Below, in pieces: positions 11,625 to 21,446 of a stretch of DNA of 64,000 nt (its first letter is position 1; every line of letters starts with the position of its first letter). Origin of the DNA: Corynespora cassiicola (Eukaryota > Ascomycota > Dothideomycetes > Pleosporales > Corynesporascaceae); the NCBI GenBank assembly GCA_022059125.1, contig JAEUWY010000005.1:5456001-5520000 (forward strand). Direction: 5' to 3'. A program made the translations under genes and the position numbers. Below the pieces are notes generated by a model, which saw nothing but the letters and a program-made list of their open reading frames with translations, made no database searches and had not been told where the DNA came from.

Positions 11625-12986
11625 TTAGTATTCGCCGAGCAGGTCGTCGAGCTCGTCCAGCTCAATGTTCTCGGGGCTCCTCATTTCTGGCCAGCCCCAT
11701 TCGGCATTGGCATTGGCATCGGCATCGGCATCTGCATCGGCCAGCTGGCCCTTGGTTCCGCCAGCCCTGAAGACGGGCGGGGGCATCTCGACGCTCATGG
11801 CCACGGTCGGTTTCAGGAGTGGGCTCGACGCGAAGCTGGTCTGAAAGCTCGAAACGTGGTCCATGTGCCCGAACAGCGCTGCCGCCGTCTCCGAGTTCTT
11901 CCGAGCCGCACTTTCTTCCGTCTCTTCAACGGAAACCTGGACGTCGTCCATGGTGATGTCGGTGCTGACACTGACGCCGCTGGCCGTGCTGGCGCTGGAC
12001 GATCGTTCGCGCTCGGCCTCGCGCGTCCTCTTTTGCTCCTGCAGGAATGACGCCGTCTGGGTGAACTCGCGCTCTTCCCGCTCCAACGGTGGCGATTGGG
12101 CGCGGCGGTTGTGCGCAATGTTTACCGACGTCGGCGGGTGCGTGTGATTCGCAAACGGATCGGCAGCATGGTCCTGGTCATAGTCGGAGAGGTCCAACTC
12201 GGGCGAAGGCGACATGCGATCCCGTGACCGAGCGTCCAAATCCTCTTCCTCGGAGGCGGCGGACGACAGGGATGGCGAGATAATCCGAGCCGTGGCCGGG
12301 CCATTTCCAGCATCGGCGGGAATCGGCTGGTGCGGGCAAGTGGTGAGGAAGTAGTAGACGCGCTTGGGATGCGTGCCAACCAACTTCTTGTCGAGCGGGC
12401 ATCGCGATAGGGCGGTCCAGGGGCGTTTTAGGTAGGTGGCCAGACGTGACGAAATAATTGCGGCAGGATTCGCGGAGCTGTTGCACGTCAGCATGAGTAA
12501 CGATGAGCCAGGAGGGCAGGGGCTAAGAGGTCGAGGGCTGCAGCTCTCCGGAGGGGGGAGGCGCTGTCTGGTAGGTACGTACCTTTCGACAATGGGAATG
12601 GTCGACGACAGGACGGCGGCGAGTTCTTTGAGAAGGTGAGGTCGGTTTCCCGTCTTCTGCAGCTGCTCGATGACGCCGACGACGATTGTGTCGTCGATGC
12701 CCTGGGTATCGATCTTTGTTTGTCCGTTGCCGCCTGGCGACGGTGGCGGGGTGTCGGCCACGCGCCCAGCTGAACTCCTGGGGCGATCGTCAAAGCGAAG
12801 CGTCGAGGGGCGCGGAGGGGACGGCGGCGTCGAGGCGTTGGAGTTGGAGTGCGAGCGTTTCTGCTTCTTTGCGACGTGCTGACTGTCGCTGGTGGCAGGC
12901 GGTGAGCGTGCCGATCGAGGTGCACCAGGCACGGCGATGCCCAGTGACGGCAGCGACAGCGACTTGCGGCGGGTGTTGTAGCCCAT
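11625..12986 (-). CDS. GDS1-like winged-helix nuclear protein
   Basis: Homologue of yeast Gds1/Fun19, a poorly understood fungal regulator group with a winged-helix domain. Exons are 12986-12583 and 12477-11625 (intron 105 bp), total 418 residues. The start is MGYNTRRKS; the open frame extends further upstream, but the leader there is a CT-rich tract unlike protein. Residues 1-85 are basic, Ser/Pro-rich and include a KKQKR nuclear-localisation-like patch. The winged helix spans roughly residues 95-195, from DDTIVVGVIEQLQ through IISSRLATYLKR to HPKRVYYFLTTCPHQP. The rest is acidic and disordered, with a short DADADADANANA run and an acidic C-terminal end (ELDELDDLLGEY). The two exons join in phase inside the domain. 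The family call rests on motif recall, not a search. Confidence 0.85.
   Translation of the reverse strand: MGYNTRRKSLSLPSLGIAVPGAPRSARSPPATSDSQHVAKKQKRSHSNSNASTPPSPPRPSTLRFDDRPRSSAGRVADTPPPSPGGNGQTKIDTQGIDDTIVVGVIEQLQKTGNRPHLLKELAAVLSSTIPIVERYVPTRQRLPPPESCSPRPLSPCPPGSSLLMLTCNSSANPAAIISSRLATYLKRPWTALSRCPLDKKLVGTHPKRVYYFLTTCPHQPIPADAGNGPATARIISPSLSSAASEEEDLDARSRDRMSPSPELDLSDYDQDHAADPFANHTHPPTSVNIAHNRRAQSPPLEREEREFTQTASFLQEQKRTREAERERSSSASTASGVSVSTDITMDDVQVSVEETEESAARKNSETAAALFGHMDHVSSFQTSFASSPLLKPTVAMSVEMPPPVFRAGGTKGQLADADADADANANAEWGWPEMRSPENIELDELDDLLGEY
11703..11745. repeat. Coding Asp-Ala/Asn-Ala hexanucleotide repeat
   Basis: Imperfect repeats of a ggcatc/ggcatt unit inside the GDS1-like gene, encoding alternating Asp-Ala then Asn-Ala near the C-terminus. 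The repeat length is probably variable among isolates. Confidence 0.8.
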
Positions 12987-15441
12987 GTTGTCGCAGCACA
13001 GCGCGGGTCGCGGGGAGGTGGCGGAGGGGAGGGGAGGGGAGGGGAGGAGAGGAGAGGGAGAGAGAGAAAGAATAATAGTACGACGGCGGTGGAGATGGTG
13101 GTGGGAAGAAGAGTAGCCCAAAGGTGCGGTTGCCCGTGACAATAATACACAGGGCAAGGTTGTTGATAGGGCGCTGGGGGGCGGAATGGAGATGCAACAG
13201 TCTCTGGGCACGCAAGGCGGCGATGCACACTCTCAGTGCTGACTGCGTCCCTCCAATAAATGATCTGGGGACAGGCTGCTTTTTGTCTGAGGCCTAGGCA
13301 GCAGCGGCAGCGTCAACGCAGGTGGCGTGGCAGAGCAGAGGACAGTCTCGACAGAGGGTGTGGTGGTGACGACCCTGAGGAGTGAAGGGGGGAGAGAGTC
13401 CAAAGGCCGGTGGAACGAACGGGATGAGACGTAGGAACCTTGAGAGGGACCAAGTCCGTGCGCCGTGTGAATTGGAAGTGCCTATTTTCAGGGATGCCTC
13501 TCCGGCGGGCTCTGCGATTCTATGACAGCAGTCTACTTTTAGAAGACCGTTTGCTCTGCCAGGGCTGCCAGGGGGGCCGAGGCCATGAAAAAGAAAAACC
13601 GCCCAGCAGCACCACGGCAAAACCATATCTCTATACACGGTCCTGGGGGGTGACCCAAAAAGCAACGCCAGAGGGTTGCCACCTCGCAACGTACGAGCGT
13701 CGACACAGGACACAGTCCACCGTCGACCGTCGACCGTCCACAGCAGCGCGCCCATTACGCACGCCTCGCTCCCCGCCGTCCCGTTGAGCCTTCTCATCGT
13801 CTGGACCCTTGGGGCCGGGATCTCAGCGAAAGCCCACCACGCTTTGGGCGCGCCCGGTCCTCTGCGCGTAGCGTCGTGACCCGGCAGCCTGCTATGAACG
13901 CATGCCGGCGACGAATCGAGGGCCTCGCAAATGTGCCCCTGCCCCGTCGGCGTCGCGGAGGGCTGCTGCATTTCGTCACCGGCGGGTGAGGCCATATTGC
14001 CTGGGCGGCAATCCCTTCTCTCTTCTGCCCCTGGAGCGCACGGAGAGAGAGCTGGCGGTCAGCCTAAAGGGAGCACTGTCGACGGGCAGCAGTGGTCGGG
14101 TGTTTGGCCATGATCTGAAGGAGCTGCATACATCTTGCTTCCCAGCATGCAGGATGCCCCGGGTCCCCCTGAACGGGCTAACGCCGACGGGCCCTAGGGC
14201 CAAAGCCAACCAAGGCGGTGAAGAAAAAAAAACGAAGATGAAAAATGTTCTGCCCATGAGACAAGCGCGCCTCGGCTCGCCAAATCAGCGCTGGGTCAAT
14301 TGACAGAAGATGGGCCGATGCAGGCTGGAAGAGAATTTGCGCGCGACATGCCGCATCTTCCCGCCGGAGGGGGGCGACAGACGGCTTCGCCCTGGGGGCG
14401 GGCTGCCGGCCGGCCTGCGCGGCGAGCTCAATGCTGCGCGCTCGCTGTCGAGGCCGCGGGCGCATGCGAAACGGCCAATTTGCGTCTCTTCTGGAAGACA
14501 GCTGGGCTGCGTGTTTCACGAGCTGTCGGTGCAAAACCGCCCGCTGCCTCTGCTAGACAACGCACGCGACGTGCCACCAAAGCAGGCCGCCGTGCAGATG
14601 ATTGGCAGGGGGCGCTGCCTGTCTATCCCCAATCGGCCCACCCGCATTACACAAGGCGTCTGCTCGCATCGTCACTTTTGTGGGGAATGGAAGGTCGCGC
14701 GCGTTGGTGCAAACGCTTCGGATGCGCTCCGCCTGGCCCCCAGACGACCAGACGACCCTCGTCCATCCGCCTGGCCAGCTGCACCGCGCACTTGATTCAG
14801 GAACCTGCGCCTCGAGGCGTGCTTCCGTGGGCAATGCGCCTCGGCGAGTCACGCCCATGCATGTCAGCCAACAATGGCATCTCGCCGGGCGCCATTCGCC
14901 ATGACACGCCCGAGATGGCCGTCGTCGTGTGTGGTGTGTGGTGTGTGGGAGGTGAGAGGTGGGAGGTGGTGCGTGGGAGCGTGGGAGCATGGCCGGCCCG
15001 CGTCATGGATGGGCGTGAGCGACCTCATTGCGGTCCCCCTCGCAACAATGCCATGCCGTGTCCATGTGCGAGCTTGGCCAACGCAAAGCCCGGAAATCAC
15101 ATCGCAAATCATTCTTAGACTCGGCGCTATCTATCGTCGCGGATTCCCACATCTGGGGCTCGCTTCACCTTCTTGGAGAAGCCGTCGACGTGCATTCCGG
15201 CATTGGGCATGGCCTAGTCGAGCACTTTCATCCCCCTCCAACACCCGATGACGACGACATGGTCTTAGGGATCGCTGCGAGGGCTCAAGATCTGTCCGGG
15301 GGTTTGCCTTCGGACCTTTGTTTTTTGTTTCGACAACAGAGATAAAGTCTACCTTGGTTGCTTTGTGGGCAATGGGATTCCGGGGTAGCCATGTTGCTCC
15401 TGAGCTGAGCTGGGTGCGGTGCAGTCCAGTCCAGTCACGCC
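12987..15441. other. 2.4-kb GC-rich intergenic region
   Basis: Upstream of the GDS1-like gene and downstream of OMS1. The part next to the GDS1-like start is a promoter and leader; the rest contains long but overlapping ORFs on all frames with no recognisable domain or motif. No RNA gene was found. Confidence 0.5.
13023..13073 (-). promoter_or_regulatory. CT-rich core promoter/leader tract of the GDS1-like gene
   Basis: A purine run on the plus strand (gagggga, then agagag units) is a pyrimidine tract on the gene strand, 37-87 bases before its ATG. CT boxes near transcription starts are common in filamentous fungi. Confidence 0.45.
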
Positions 15442-16554
15442 TCATCGCCAAAGACTCCACCACGGTCGCTGTGGCTCCGGCGCGGATTCGGCCGGAACAG
15501 ACGGCCGGTCGGCAATGACAACAGGCTGTGCTTGTTTGTTTTGCATCCCCCTTCTTGGCTTCAACTCCACCCACCACGTTGTACCAAAGTTGTATCGCCG
15601 GATGTTGACCACCTCGAGCCCGCTGTCTTCCACAATCTTGCCAATGTCCTTGTTCCACCAGCATCCGTGCTCCTTGGCGTGCGCCGGCGCCGACTTGTCC
15701 AGGAAGTCGTTGAGCCATTGATAATGTGACTTTCCGTGCTCGAGCAGCAGTATCTGTCCGTCCTCCTTGGTGCACGCCTCCAGGTTCTGCAGTAGCTTTA
15801 CGGGTTCGTGCGTCGAGCAGAGCCCCATGGTCTGCACCACGCTATCGTACCCACCCTGTGCATCGAATGGCGGGGTGATGGGCTCCACGGCCGACTGGTG
15901 TTTGAAGAAGACCCGGCTGAAATACTCTGGGTGCGTGTCCTTCCACTTGCGCTTCGCAACCGCGAGCATGGGCGCGCTCGAGTCCAACAGCGTGACGGTA
16001 GCGCAGAACTTGGTGGGGTAGTAGGGGATGTTCCTGCCCGTGCCCACTGCCACCTCCAATACATGTCCGTGGGCTCTCTGCATGAGCTTCTTCCTGCGCG
16101 AGCTGATGCGCAGCAGCGTCTCGGCCACGTTGACCTTTTCGTCGTATCCCTCCGCCTCGCGGTCAAAGCGGTCCCGGAGGTCCTCTGGAATCTCCCCCAC
16201 GTCCTGCTCGCGCGTGAGGGATATGTACAGCTGGGATCCGTACACGCCCAGTCCAAAGGTAGCGAAGAGTGCGAAGAACATGGGCCACTGCCTCCACCTC
16301 TGCACCCTGGCCCTATGCTCGGGCGCTCTCATTTGTTCCTCGGTCAACTTCACATCTTCCAGCTTCGGCCTTGCCTCCCATACTTTCTGGTATCTCTCCC
16401 TGTCTGTCTGCTCGCGGCGGGATATCTGCGGTGCGTGTTTGAATGTCGGGTAGGCTGGCTCGGCGAGTGCCCGCGGTGCCTTGGGGAGGGACGGCGGCGG
16501 CTTGGGTAGTTTTGACGGTATCGACTTGGGAGGTCTCGGGAACTTGGGCGGCAT
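15442..16554 (-). CDS. OMS1: Mitochondrial inner-membrane methyltransferase OMS1
   Basis: Single-exon gene of 370 residues, orthologous in architecture to yeast Oms1, a mitochondrial inner-membrane protein with a SAM-methyltransferase domain linked to respiratory function. The N-terminus is Pro/Lys-rich without acids, as expected of a mitochondrial targeting region. A single membrane helix lies at about residues 90-112 (QWPMFFALFATFGLGVYG). After it comes YDEKVNVAETLL and SAM motif I LEVAVGTGRNIPYY (about 166-179), then DSSAPMLAVAKRK and LLEHGKSHYQWLNDFLD, which are typical of this subgroup. The C-terminal 30 residues are disordered. The gene is divergent from a flavoprotein gene 350 bp away. 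Methyl acceptor unknown. Confidence 0.9.
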   Translation of the reverse strand: MPPKFPRPPKSIPSKLPKPPPSLPKAPRALAEPAYPTFKHAPQISRREQTDRERYQKVWEARPKLEDVKLTEEQMRAPEHRARVQRWRQWPMFFALFATFGLGVYGSQLYISLTREQDVGEIPEDLRDRFDREAEGYDEKVNVAETLLRISSRRKKLMQRAHGHVLEVAVGTGRNIPYYPTKFCATVTLLDSSAPMLAVAKRKWKDTHPEYFSRVFFKHQSAVEPITPPFDAQGGYDSVVQTMGLCSTHEPVKLLQNLEACTKEDGQILLLEHGKSHYQWLNDFLDKSAPAHAKEHGCWWNKDIGKIVEDSGLEVVNIRRYNFGTTWWVELKPRRGMQNKQAQPVVIADRPSVPAESAPEPQRPWWSLWR

Positions 16555-16904
16555 GGCGATGCAATTGGTGTCTCCGGGGAGAGATAGCGAGCGACGTGGA
16601 TGTGCAATTGATGAAGGAAGGAAAGCTGCTCACTTGCTGCCGCCTGGATCTTTTCTCGTCTCTGTTGGCCCGTGCGCGTCGCAGGTGGCTAGAGCTTCCC
16701 CCAGGCCAGCCCAGGCCAGCTCGCTGCCGAAGGGATGAACCGCCGAAAGCCGACGCCCCTACAGCAACGACGACATCGGACCATTCCCCACCGTAGACAA
16801 TTTTCGCAGAGGTAGGCAGAGCTTCCGTTCCTTTTCCGCCTTGTTGGGCTGTACTTTTGCGGTTTTGTACAGGCTCTTGTCTTTCTTTTTTTCGTGCATA
16901 GACC
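16555..16904. promoter_or_regulatory. Compact bidirectional promoter, OMS1 / flavin oxidase
   Basis: Only 350 bp separates the two divergent ATGs, so promoter elements are probably shared. No distinct motif is seen apart from a T-rich stretch just before the flavin oxidase start. Confidence 0.45.
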
Positions 16905-18409
16905 ATGGCGTCCTCAGACCGAGAAATCCCTTCATCCATTCTTATCGTCGGAAGCGGTGTTTTTGGCCTGTCCACCGCGTGGGCGCTCTGCAAGGACGCC
17001 AGGTTCAATGACACTTCAATCACAGTTGTAGACCGTCAGCCTTTCCCCTCCAAAGATGGCTCAAGTGTAAGCTTTGTGTTTCCTTGTTTCTTTGCTCGCG
17101 GCTCTGGTGCTCTTTCCGAGCCAATCCATAGCACCTTCCGACAATGTCGAACACCATCAGACCACCCCCAACAGCACCCGTGGACCGACCAGACTCTTGC
17201 CTCGATCCAACACTCAAATGGCTATAGATAGATTCTTCCCGCATCATTAGACCCGACTATGCCTCCCCGCCGTACACCCGCCTCGCCACAATCGCCCAGG
17301 AGCACTGGCGCAACGGATTCGCAGCCGGAAATTATTTCGAGACTGGACTGTGTCTGACCGCCTGGGGCAAGGAGCAGAAATATGTTCAGGACTCACTCAA
17401 GAATGTACAGAGCATTGGAAAGGACAGGGTCGAGGTTCTCAACTCGGCACAAGACATTGCCCGGGTGTGTGGTCTCGAGCACATCGAGGGTGTCGACGAG
17501 CGAGGTTGTGGTGGTGTGGGCTACGTGAACTGGAGCTCAGGCTGGGCCAACGCCGAGGGAGCCATGGTGTGGCTCCGCAAGGAAGTCGAGAAGCTAGGCC
17601 GTGTGAACTTTGTCCTGGGCACCGTCTCCAAGCTCTTCATCGACCACGCCACCAACACCGTCTCCGGCGTTCGCCTGTCCGACTCCAGCACCCTGACAGC
17701 CGACCTCACCATCCTGGCCGCCGGCGCCTGGAGCCCCGCCCTCATCGATCTGCGCGGCATCTGCAAGTCGACCGGTCAGGCCGTCGTCTACATGCCCATC
17801 AGTTCCGCCGAGCAGTCGAAGCTCGAGAACCGCCCCACCCTGCTCAATCTCTCCCATGGCTTGTTCATGATCCCCCCTTCACAGAACCTGCTCAAGGTCG
17901 CCCGCCACGGCCACGGCTACACAAACCCAACCACCATCCCGCACCCTGAGTCGGACGACCCCAGCGCCGCCATCACCGTCTCTCTCCCTTATACATCGGT
18001 CGACGACCCGAACCAGCGCGTGCCTGACGAGGGCCAGCGCCAGTGCCGCGAGTTCCTTGCCTCGATCCACCCCTCGCTCAGCACGCCCTCGCGCCCCTTT
18101 ACAAAATCCAAGATCTGCTGGTATACGGATACTCGCAACGGTGACTTCTTGATCAGCTACCATCCGCAGTACAAGGGCCTGTTCGTGGCGACGGGTGGGT
18201 CGGGCCATGGGTTCAAATTCTTGCCCATCATTGGAGAGAGCATCATCGAGTGCGTGCTTGGGAACACGCCTGACGATTTCAAGGGCAAGTGGGAGTGGCC
18301 AGCGCAGAGGGTGCCCGAGGATGAGTGGCCGGGCGATGGGAGCCGGGGCGGGCCGGTGGGGATGAAGCTTGCAGAGGAGACGGCCAAGTCGAGGGCAAGC
18401 AGGCTGTAA
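16905..18409 (+). CDS. Flavin-dependent amine oxidase of the MSOX/amadoriase family
   Basis: FAD-dependent oxidoreductase (DAO fold) of the sarcosine oxidase, pipecolate oxidase and fructosyl-amino-acid oxidase group, which oxidise secondary amines to imines with release of H2O2. Exons read best as 16905-17064 and 17232-18409, giving 445 residues, a normal length. The FAD-binding loop is GSGVFG at 16-21; NSSRIIRPDYA follows the splice; WSSGWANAEGA is a family signature; Cys349 in KICWYTDT matches the Cys that binds FAD covalently in this family; GGSGHGFKFLP closes the FAD site. Ends in SRASRL, and a final SRL-like tripeptide may act as a peroxisomal signal, as in many of these oxidases. The first intron (167 bp) uses donor GTGTAA; its exact edge is the weakest part of the model. 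Substrate not determinable. Confidence 0.87.
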
Positions 18410-19172
18410 GTGCGGTAAGAGATACTTGGTTGCATCCATCATTTAATCTCTAAACGAGTTGTTGGCAAGATACACTGTTTACGTTGAATATACAAGGCTT
18501 TCTCATTTCTTGAAACTATCTAACAGGCGACCGAACGTTACCGTCGTCGCGCATGCTCACAATGCAGCATCAACCTGCCGCGGCTCATTCACACAAAAAG
18601 GTTCTCCTTACCTAGCCCAATTTCTCTGGCTCCCTGTCTCTCCATCCGCTTTTTTTCTTCCTGTCTCGCGGCCGCAACGGGCGAAGCAGGGGAAAGAGGG
18701 GTATTAAGTACATACATACATGCAAACAAACAGGGAAGCAGGCAAGTAATAGGTCAGTCAATCTCCCCATGGAGCAGAGAGGCGGAGCCAAAAAAAAAAA
18801 AAGTAAGGATTAAAAGCAAGTCCAAAAGATGGAGAGATTTCGAGGACGGCGAGATCCAAGAAACATGAGAAGCAAAAATATGGGTGGGGGTGGGGATATC
18901 CCAGCTCCGCATCGACGACGGAGGGAGCAAAGATGGGGTATGTCAAGAAAGCAAATCAGCAAGCAAATCAAGAAAGAAAAAGGAGACGAGAAAAACAAGA
19001 CCGGCAGATCAAGCCATCGTCCAGATCGAAAAAATACTCCAATCCGCACGGAGTTTGGCGAGCCCAGAAGAGAGAAAAACGCCGCCGCCGCCGACACCAT
19101 AAAAACGCCCGTTGATCATGAGTCAGTCATAAGGCCCGCGGAACCAGATCGGAAACGAGAAGAGGTATTTCA
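18410..19172. other. Convergent intergenic region
   Basis: About 760 bp between two gene 3' ends, purine-rich in part, with several A runs. No gene or RNA element seen. Confidence 0.5.
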
Positions 19173-20771
19173 TCATCGATGAAGATACTCGATTCCCAGG
19201 CCCATGCTCGGATCTAGGCGGCGTTGCTTGGACGGACTGCCGCCATGCTCGCCAGACTGCAGGCGCCTCTTCTCAAACTCAGTCGGCCGCGTGAGCCCGC
19301 CCTTCTTCACCTGGCCGTAGATTTTGCTTTGGATGAGGCTGGACTGCGATTGAGGCTGCGATTGAGGCTGCGATTGCGATTGCGATTGCGATTGCGACGA
19401 GGGCGCAGACGGGTTCTGCTTTGGCTTCTTCTGCGTGCGCAGCATGCTGGTCGCGAGCTGCGAGGCCTGGGACTCGCCGACAACCTCCTCGCGGTCAGTA
19501 AAAGCCTCTTCTTCGTCGACGCTCGATGCGGTGATTGTCGAGTTGCTGCTCTCGCGGCGGATGTGAGCGGGCTTGGGCTGGTAGTGGGCTGGGGGAGCGG
19601 ACTGGGGCACATTTACCGCGGAGAAGGCGGGAGGGGTGCGGGGCACGCTGGCCTGCAGGTGGGCGGACCTCCGGTTAGGCGTGTGCGGAACGGACGACAT
19701 CGAGTGCGTCCCGCGCGTATGGCCGAAGCGTGAGCGCGGTGCGTGCGAGCGTGTCGGCGTGGACGGGGCCGTGGCAGTCTCTTGACTCAGCATCTTGTCA
19801 GCTAAGAGCAGAGCCTCGAAGTTATGTTGGCCTCTGCTGTTCTCGGTAGAGAGGGAAGGCGGCACACGGCTGACCCGATTTCGTGGGGTGGGCTGTTGAG
19901 GGGTTCCGAAGAGGGAGCGTGGGGAGCTCTGCTCATTCACCTGCTCCAAATAAGGGAGAAAGGGCGCGATGTGGTCCCTATTCCTGCGGATTCTCGTCTT
20001 GAGACGGTCATTCTCCTCCATCAAACTGCTCAACTCGCCCTTTTGGTGCTCAGTGCGGCGCTTCTGATGTTCGAGCTCATCGCGCAGCTCGTCGTTCTCA
20101 TTCTGGAGTATGTGGCACTGGCGGCTCAATTCTGTAACCATGATGGCATTGGCGGTGTCTGCGGGTGTCTCTTGGAAGCTTTGGACCGGAGAGGGCATTG
20201 TGGCGCGCCTCTTCTCCTCTGCCTGCTGGAGTACGTCGAGCTCCCGCTGAGCCATGGCCAGCTCTACGGCCATGCGACTCGCCGACTCCTGGCTCTCCAT
20301 GACGGCCATGTTGTACTGGAGCTTGTAGTGGGCGGCGGAGAGTCGCACGTCCTTGAGCACGCTGGTCAGCTCGTGGACCATGGCACGCAGCTCATCGGGC
20401 GAGGCATTATCGATCTGATCGGGCAAGAACAGGGCAGCAGCAGGCTCAGTGAGGGCAGAGGGTTGGTCCGGAAGTTTTGAGGTTGGTGGAGGCGAAGACA
20501 GCTGCGGAGTGGACGGCGTGGGCGTACGCACAATGCTCGAAGGACGCGCGATCGGGAGCTGCGACGAGGGCGGGGGCGTCATGGACGAGGCGGTCGGGGG
20601 GGCGGGAGACACGAACTTGACTCGGTCGGGCGACTCGTGCCTGGACATGTTGTCGACAGAGGCTGAGCGCGCCCTGGGCGTGGGCGGCTGCGAGAGCTCT
20701 GTGGTAGGGACGAGCGAATCCGGCATGAAAGCAGCCTGGGCGTCCATGGCGACTGAAGGGCGATCGTCCAA
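19173..20771 (-). CDS. Coiled-coil, Ser/Pro-rich protein of unknown function
   Basis: Single-exon gene of 532 residues that I cannot place in a named family. Residues 1-110 are disordered, with many Ser-Pro and Thr-Pro sites that could be cyclin-dependent or MAP kinase targets. Coiled coils are likely at about 118-195 (from DELRAMVHEL through AMAQRELDVLQQ) and about 215-270 (HILQNENDELRDEL, LSSLMEENDRLKTRIRR). The second half is again disordered, with a run of Ser-Gln dipeptides near 450-475 encoded by a microsatellite, then a basic segment KSKIYGQVKKGGLTRPTEFEKRRL resembling short conserved linear motifs. The strong conservation-like coiled coil argues it is real. It is divergent from a large LRR protein; a role in cytoskeleton or cell cycle is possible but unsupported. 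Confidence 0.8.
   Translation of the reverse strand: MDDRPSVAMDAQAAFMPDSLVPTTELSQPPTPRARSASVDNMSRHESPDRVKFVSPAPPTASSMTPPPSSQLPIARPSSIVRTPTPSTPQLSSPPPTSKLPDQPSALTEPAAALFLPDQIDNASPDELRAMVHELTSVLKDVRLSAAHYKLQYNMAVMESQESASRMAVELAMAQRELDVLQQAEEKRRATMPSPVQSFQETPADTANAIMVTELSRQCHILQNENDELRDELEHQKRRTEHQKGELSSLMEENDRLKTRIRRNRDHIAPFLPYLEQVNEQSSPRSLFGTPQQPTPRNRVSRVPPSLSTENSRGQHNFEALLLADKMLSQETATAPSTPTRSHAPRSRFGHTRGTHSMSSVPHTPNRRSAHLQASVPRTPPAFSAVNVPQSAPPAHYQPKPAHIRRESSNSTITASSVDEEEAFTDREEVVGESQASQLATSMLRTQKKPKQNPSAPSSQSQSQSQSQPQSQPQSQSSLIQSKIYGQVKKGGLTRPTEFEKRRLQSGEHGGSPSKQRRLDPSMGLGIEYLHR
19345..19397. repeat. Coding (Ser-Gln)n microsatellite
   Basis: Repeats of cgattg and gaggctg units within the coiled-coil gene, encoding Ser-Gln and Pro-Gln dipeptides. 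SQ motifs are also consensus sites for ATM/ATR-type kinases, but here they may simply reflect repeat expansion. Confidence 0.8.
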
Positions 20772-21446
20772 GGCGCGGGCGACACGTCAGTGCTGCAGGC
20801 GGGCCGCGCAAAGCGATCTGGGAGCGACTTGTGCGGTGCGAGTCGCGGCGGACGCGCGCTGGCCGGAGCAGGCTGCGCGAGGGCGAGATGACGCTGCGCA
20901 GGCGGGCGGGCGGGGAGAGAGGTCGCGTACGAGGCGCGGTGCGGCGGGGACGGGCGGGCGAGGAGCGGAAGAGCGGCGAGGGGCAAGCAGCGACGCCAAT
21001 GTGCATGCACGATGCCAGCAGCGACGGACAGCGACAGGCAGCGACGGGCAGCGACGGGCAGCTCTGGCGGGGGCGGGTGTGGAGGAGGGTTGAGGAGCGG
21101 TGACGGCGGGCAGGTCGGCGTCGCGCAGGGTGGACAGGCAACGGCGGGCATGCCTGGAGCCAGGCTTAGCGCGAACCCCTCCGAACGCGGTTTACGGCGC
21201 CAGGGCCCAGCTGATACGGAGCGTCGCCAGTAAACAACGGCTGCACAGGGCAACCGGCCGCGCTGAGTGCGTCCCGCGTCCTGAGCTCGCCCATTCCGAG
21301 AAATTGTCCTCCTCCCTCCCAGGCGCCCTTTTGCTGGTTGGGCCATGGCCACCCAAGACTGCCTGTGACCGCCTGTGACCACCTGGCCGCGTGAGACGCG
21401 CTCCCTGCCCTTGCCCGCCTATAGCCTCCGCCGCGAGCTCACCACC
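20772..21446. promoter_or_regulatory. Divergent intergenic region, coiled-coil / LRR genes
   Basis: GC-rich 675 bp with both promoters. It contains four tandem copies of a 10-bp unit at 21021-21060. Long overlapping ORFs exist on both strands but show only Arg/Ala/Pro-rich composition typical of GC-rich noncoding DNA. Confidence 0.45.
21021..21060. repeat. Four tandem copies of a 10-bp unit (gcgacgggca)
   Basis: Two exact and two near-exact units in the shared promoter of the coiled-coil and LRR genes; possibly a clustered protein-binding site or a minisatellite. Confidence 0.8.

Noticed and set aside
13294..13995. Minus-strand ORF of 233 codons in the GC-rich gap
   Set aside because: Arg/Pro/Ser-rich composition, overlapping ORFs in other frames, no domain; not enough to call a gene.
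20446..21382. Several overlapping ORFs over the promoter of the coiled-coil and LRR genes
   Set aside because: Compositional frames in GC-rich sequence; they overlap real genes and a tandem repeat.
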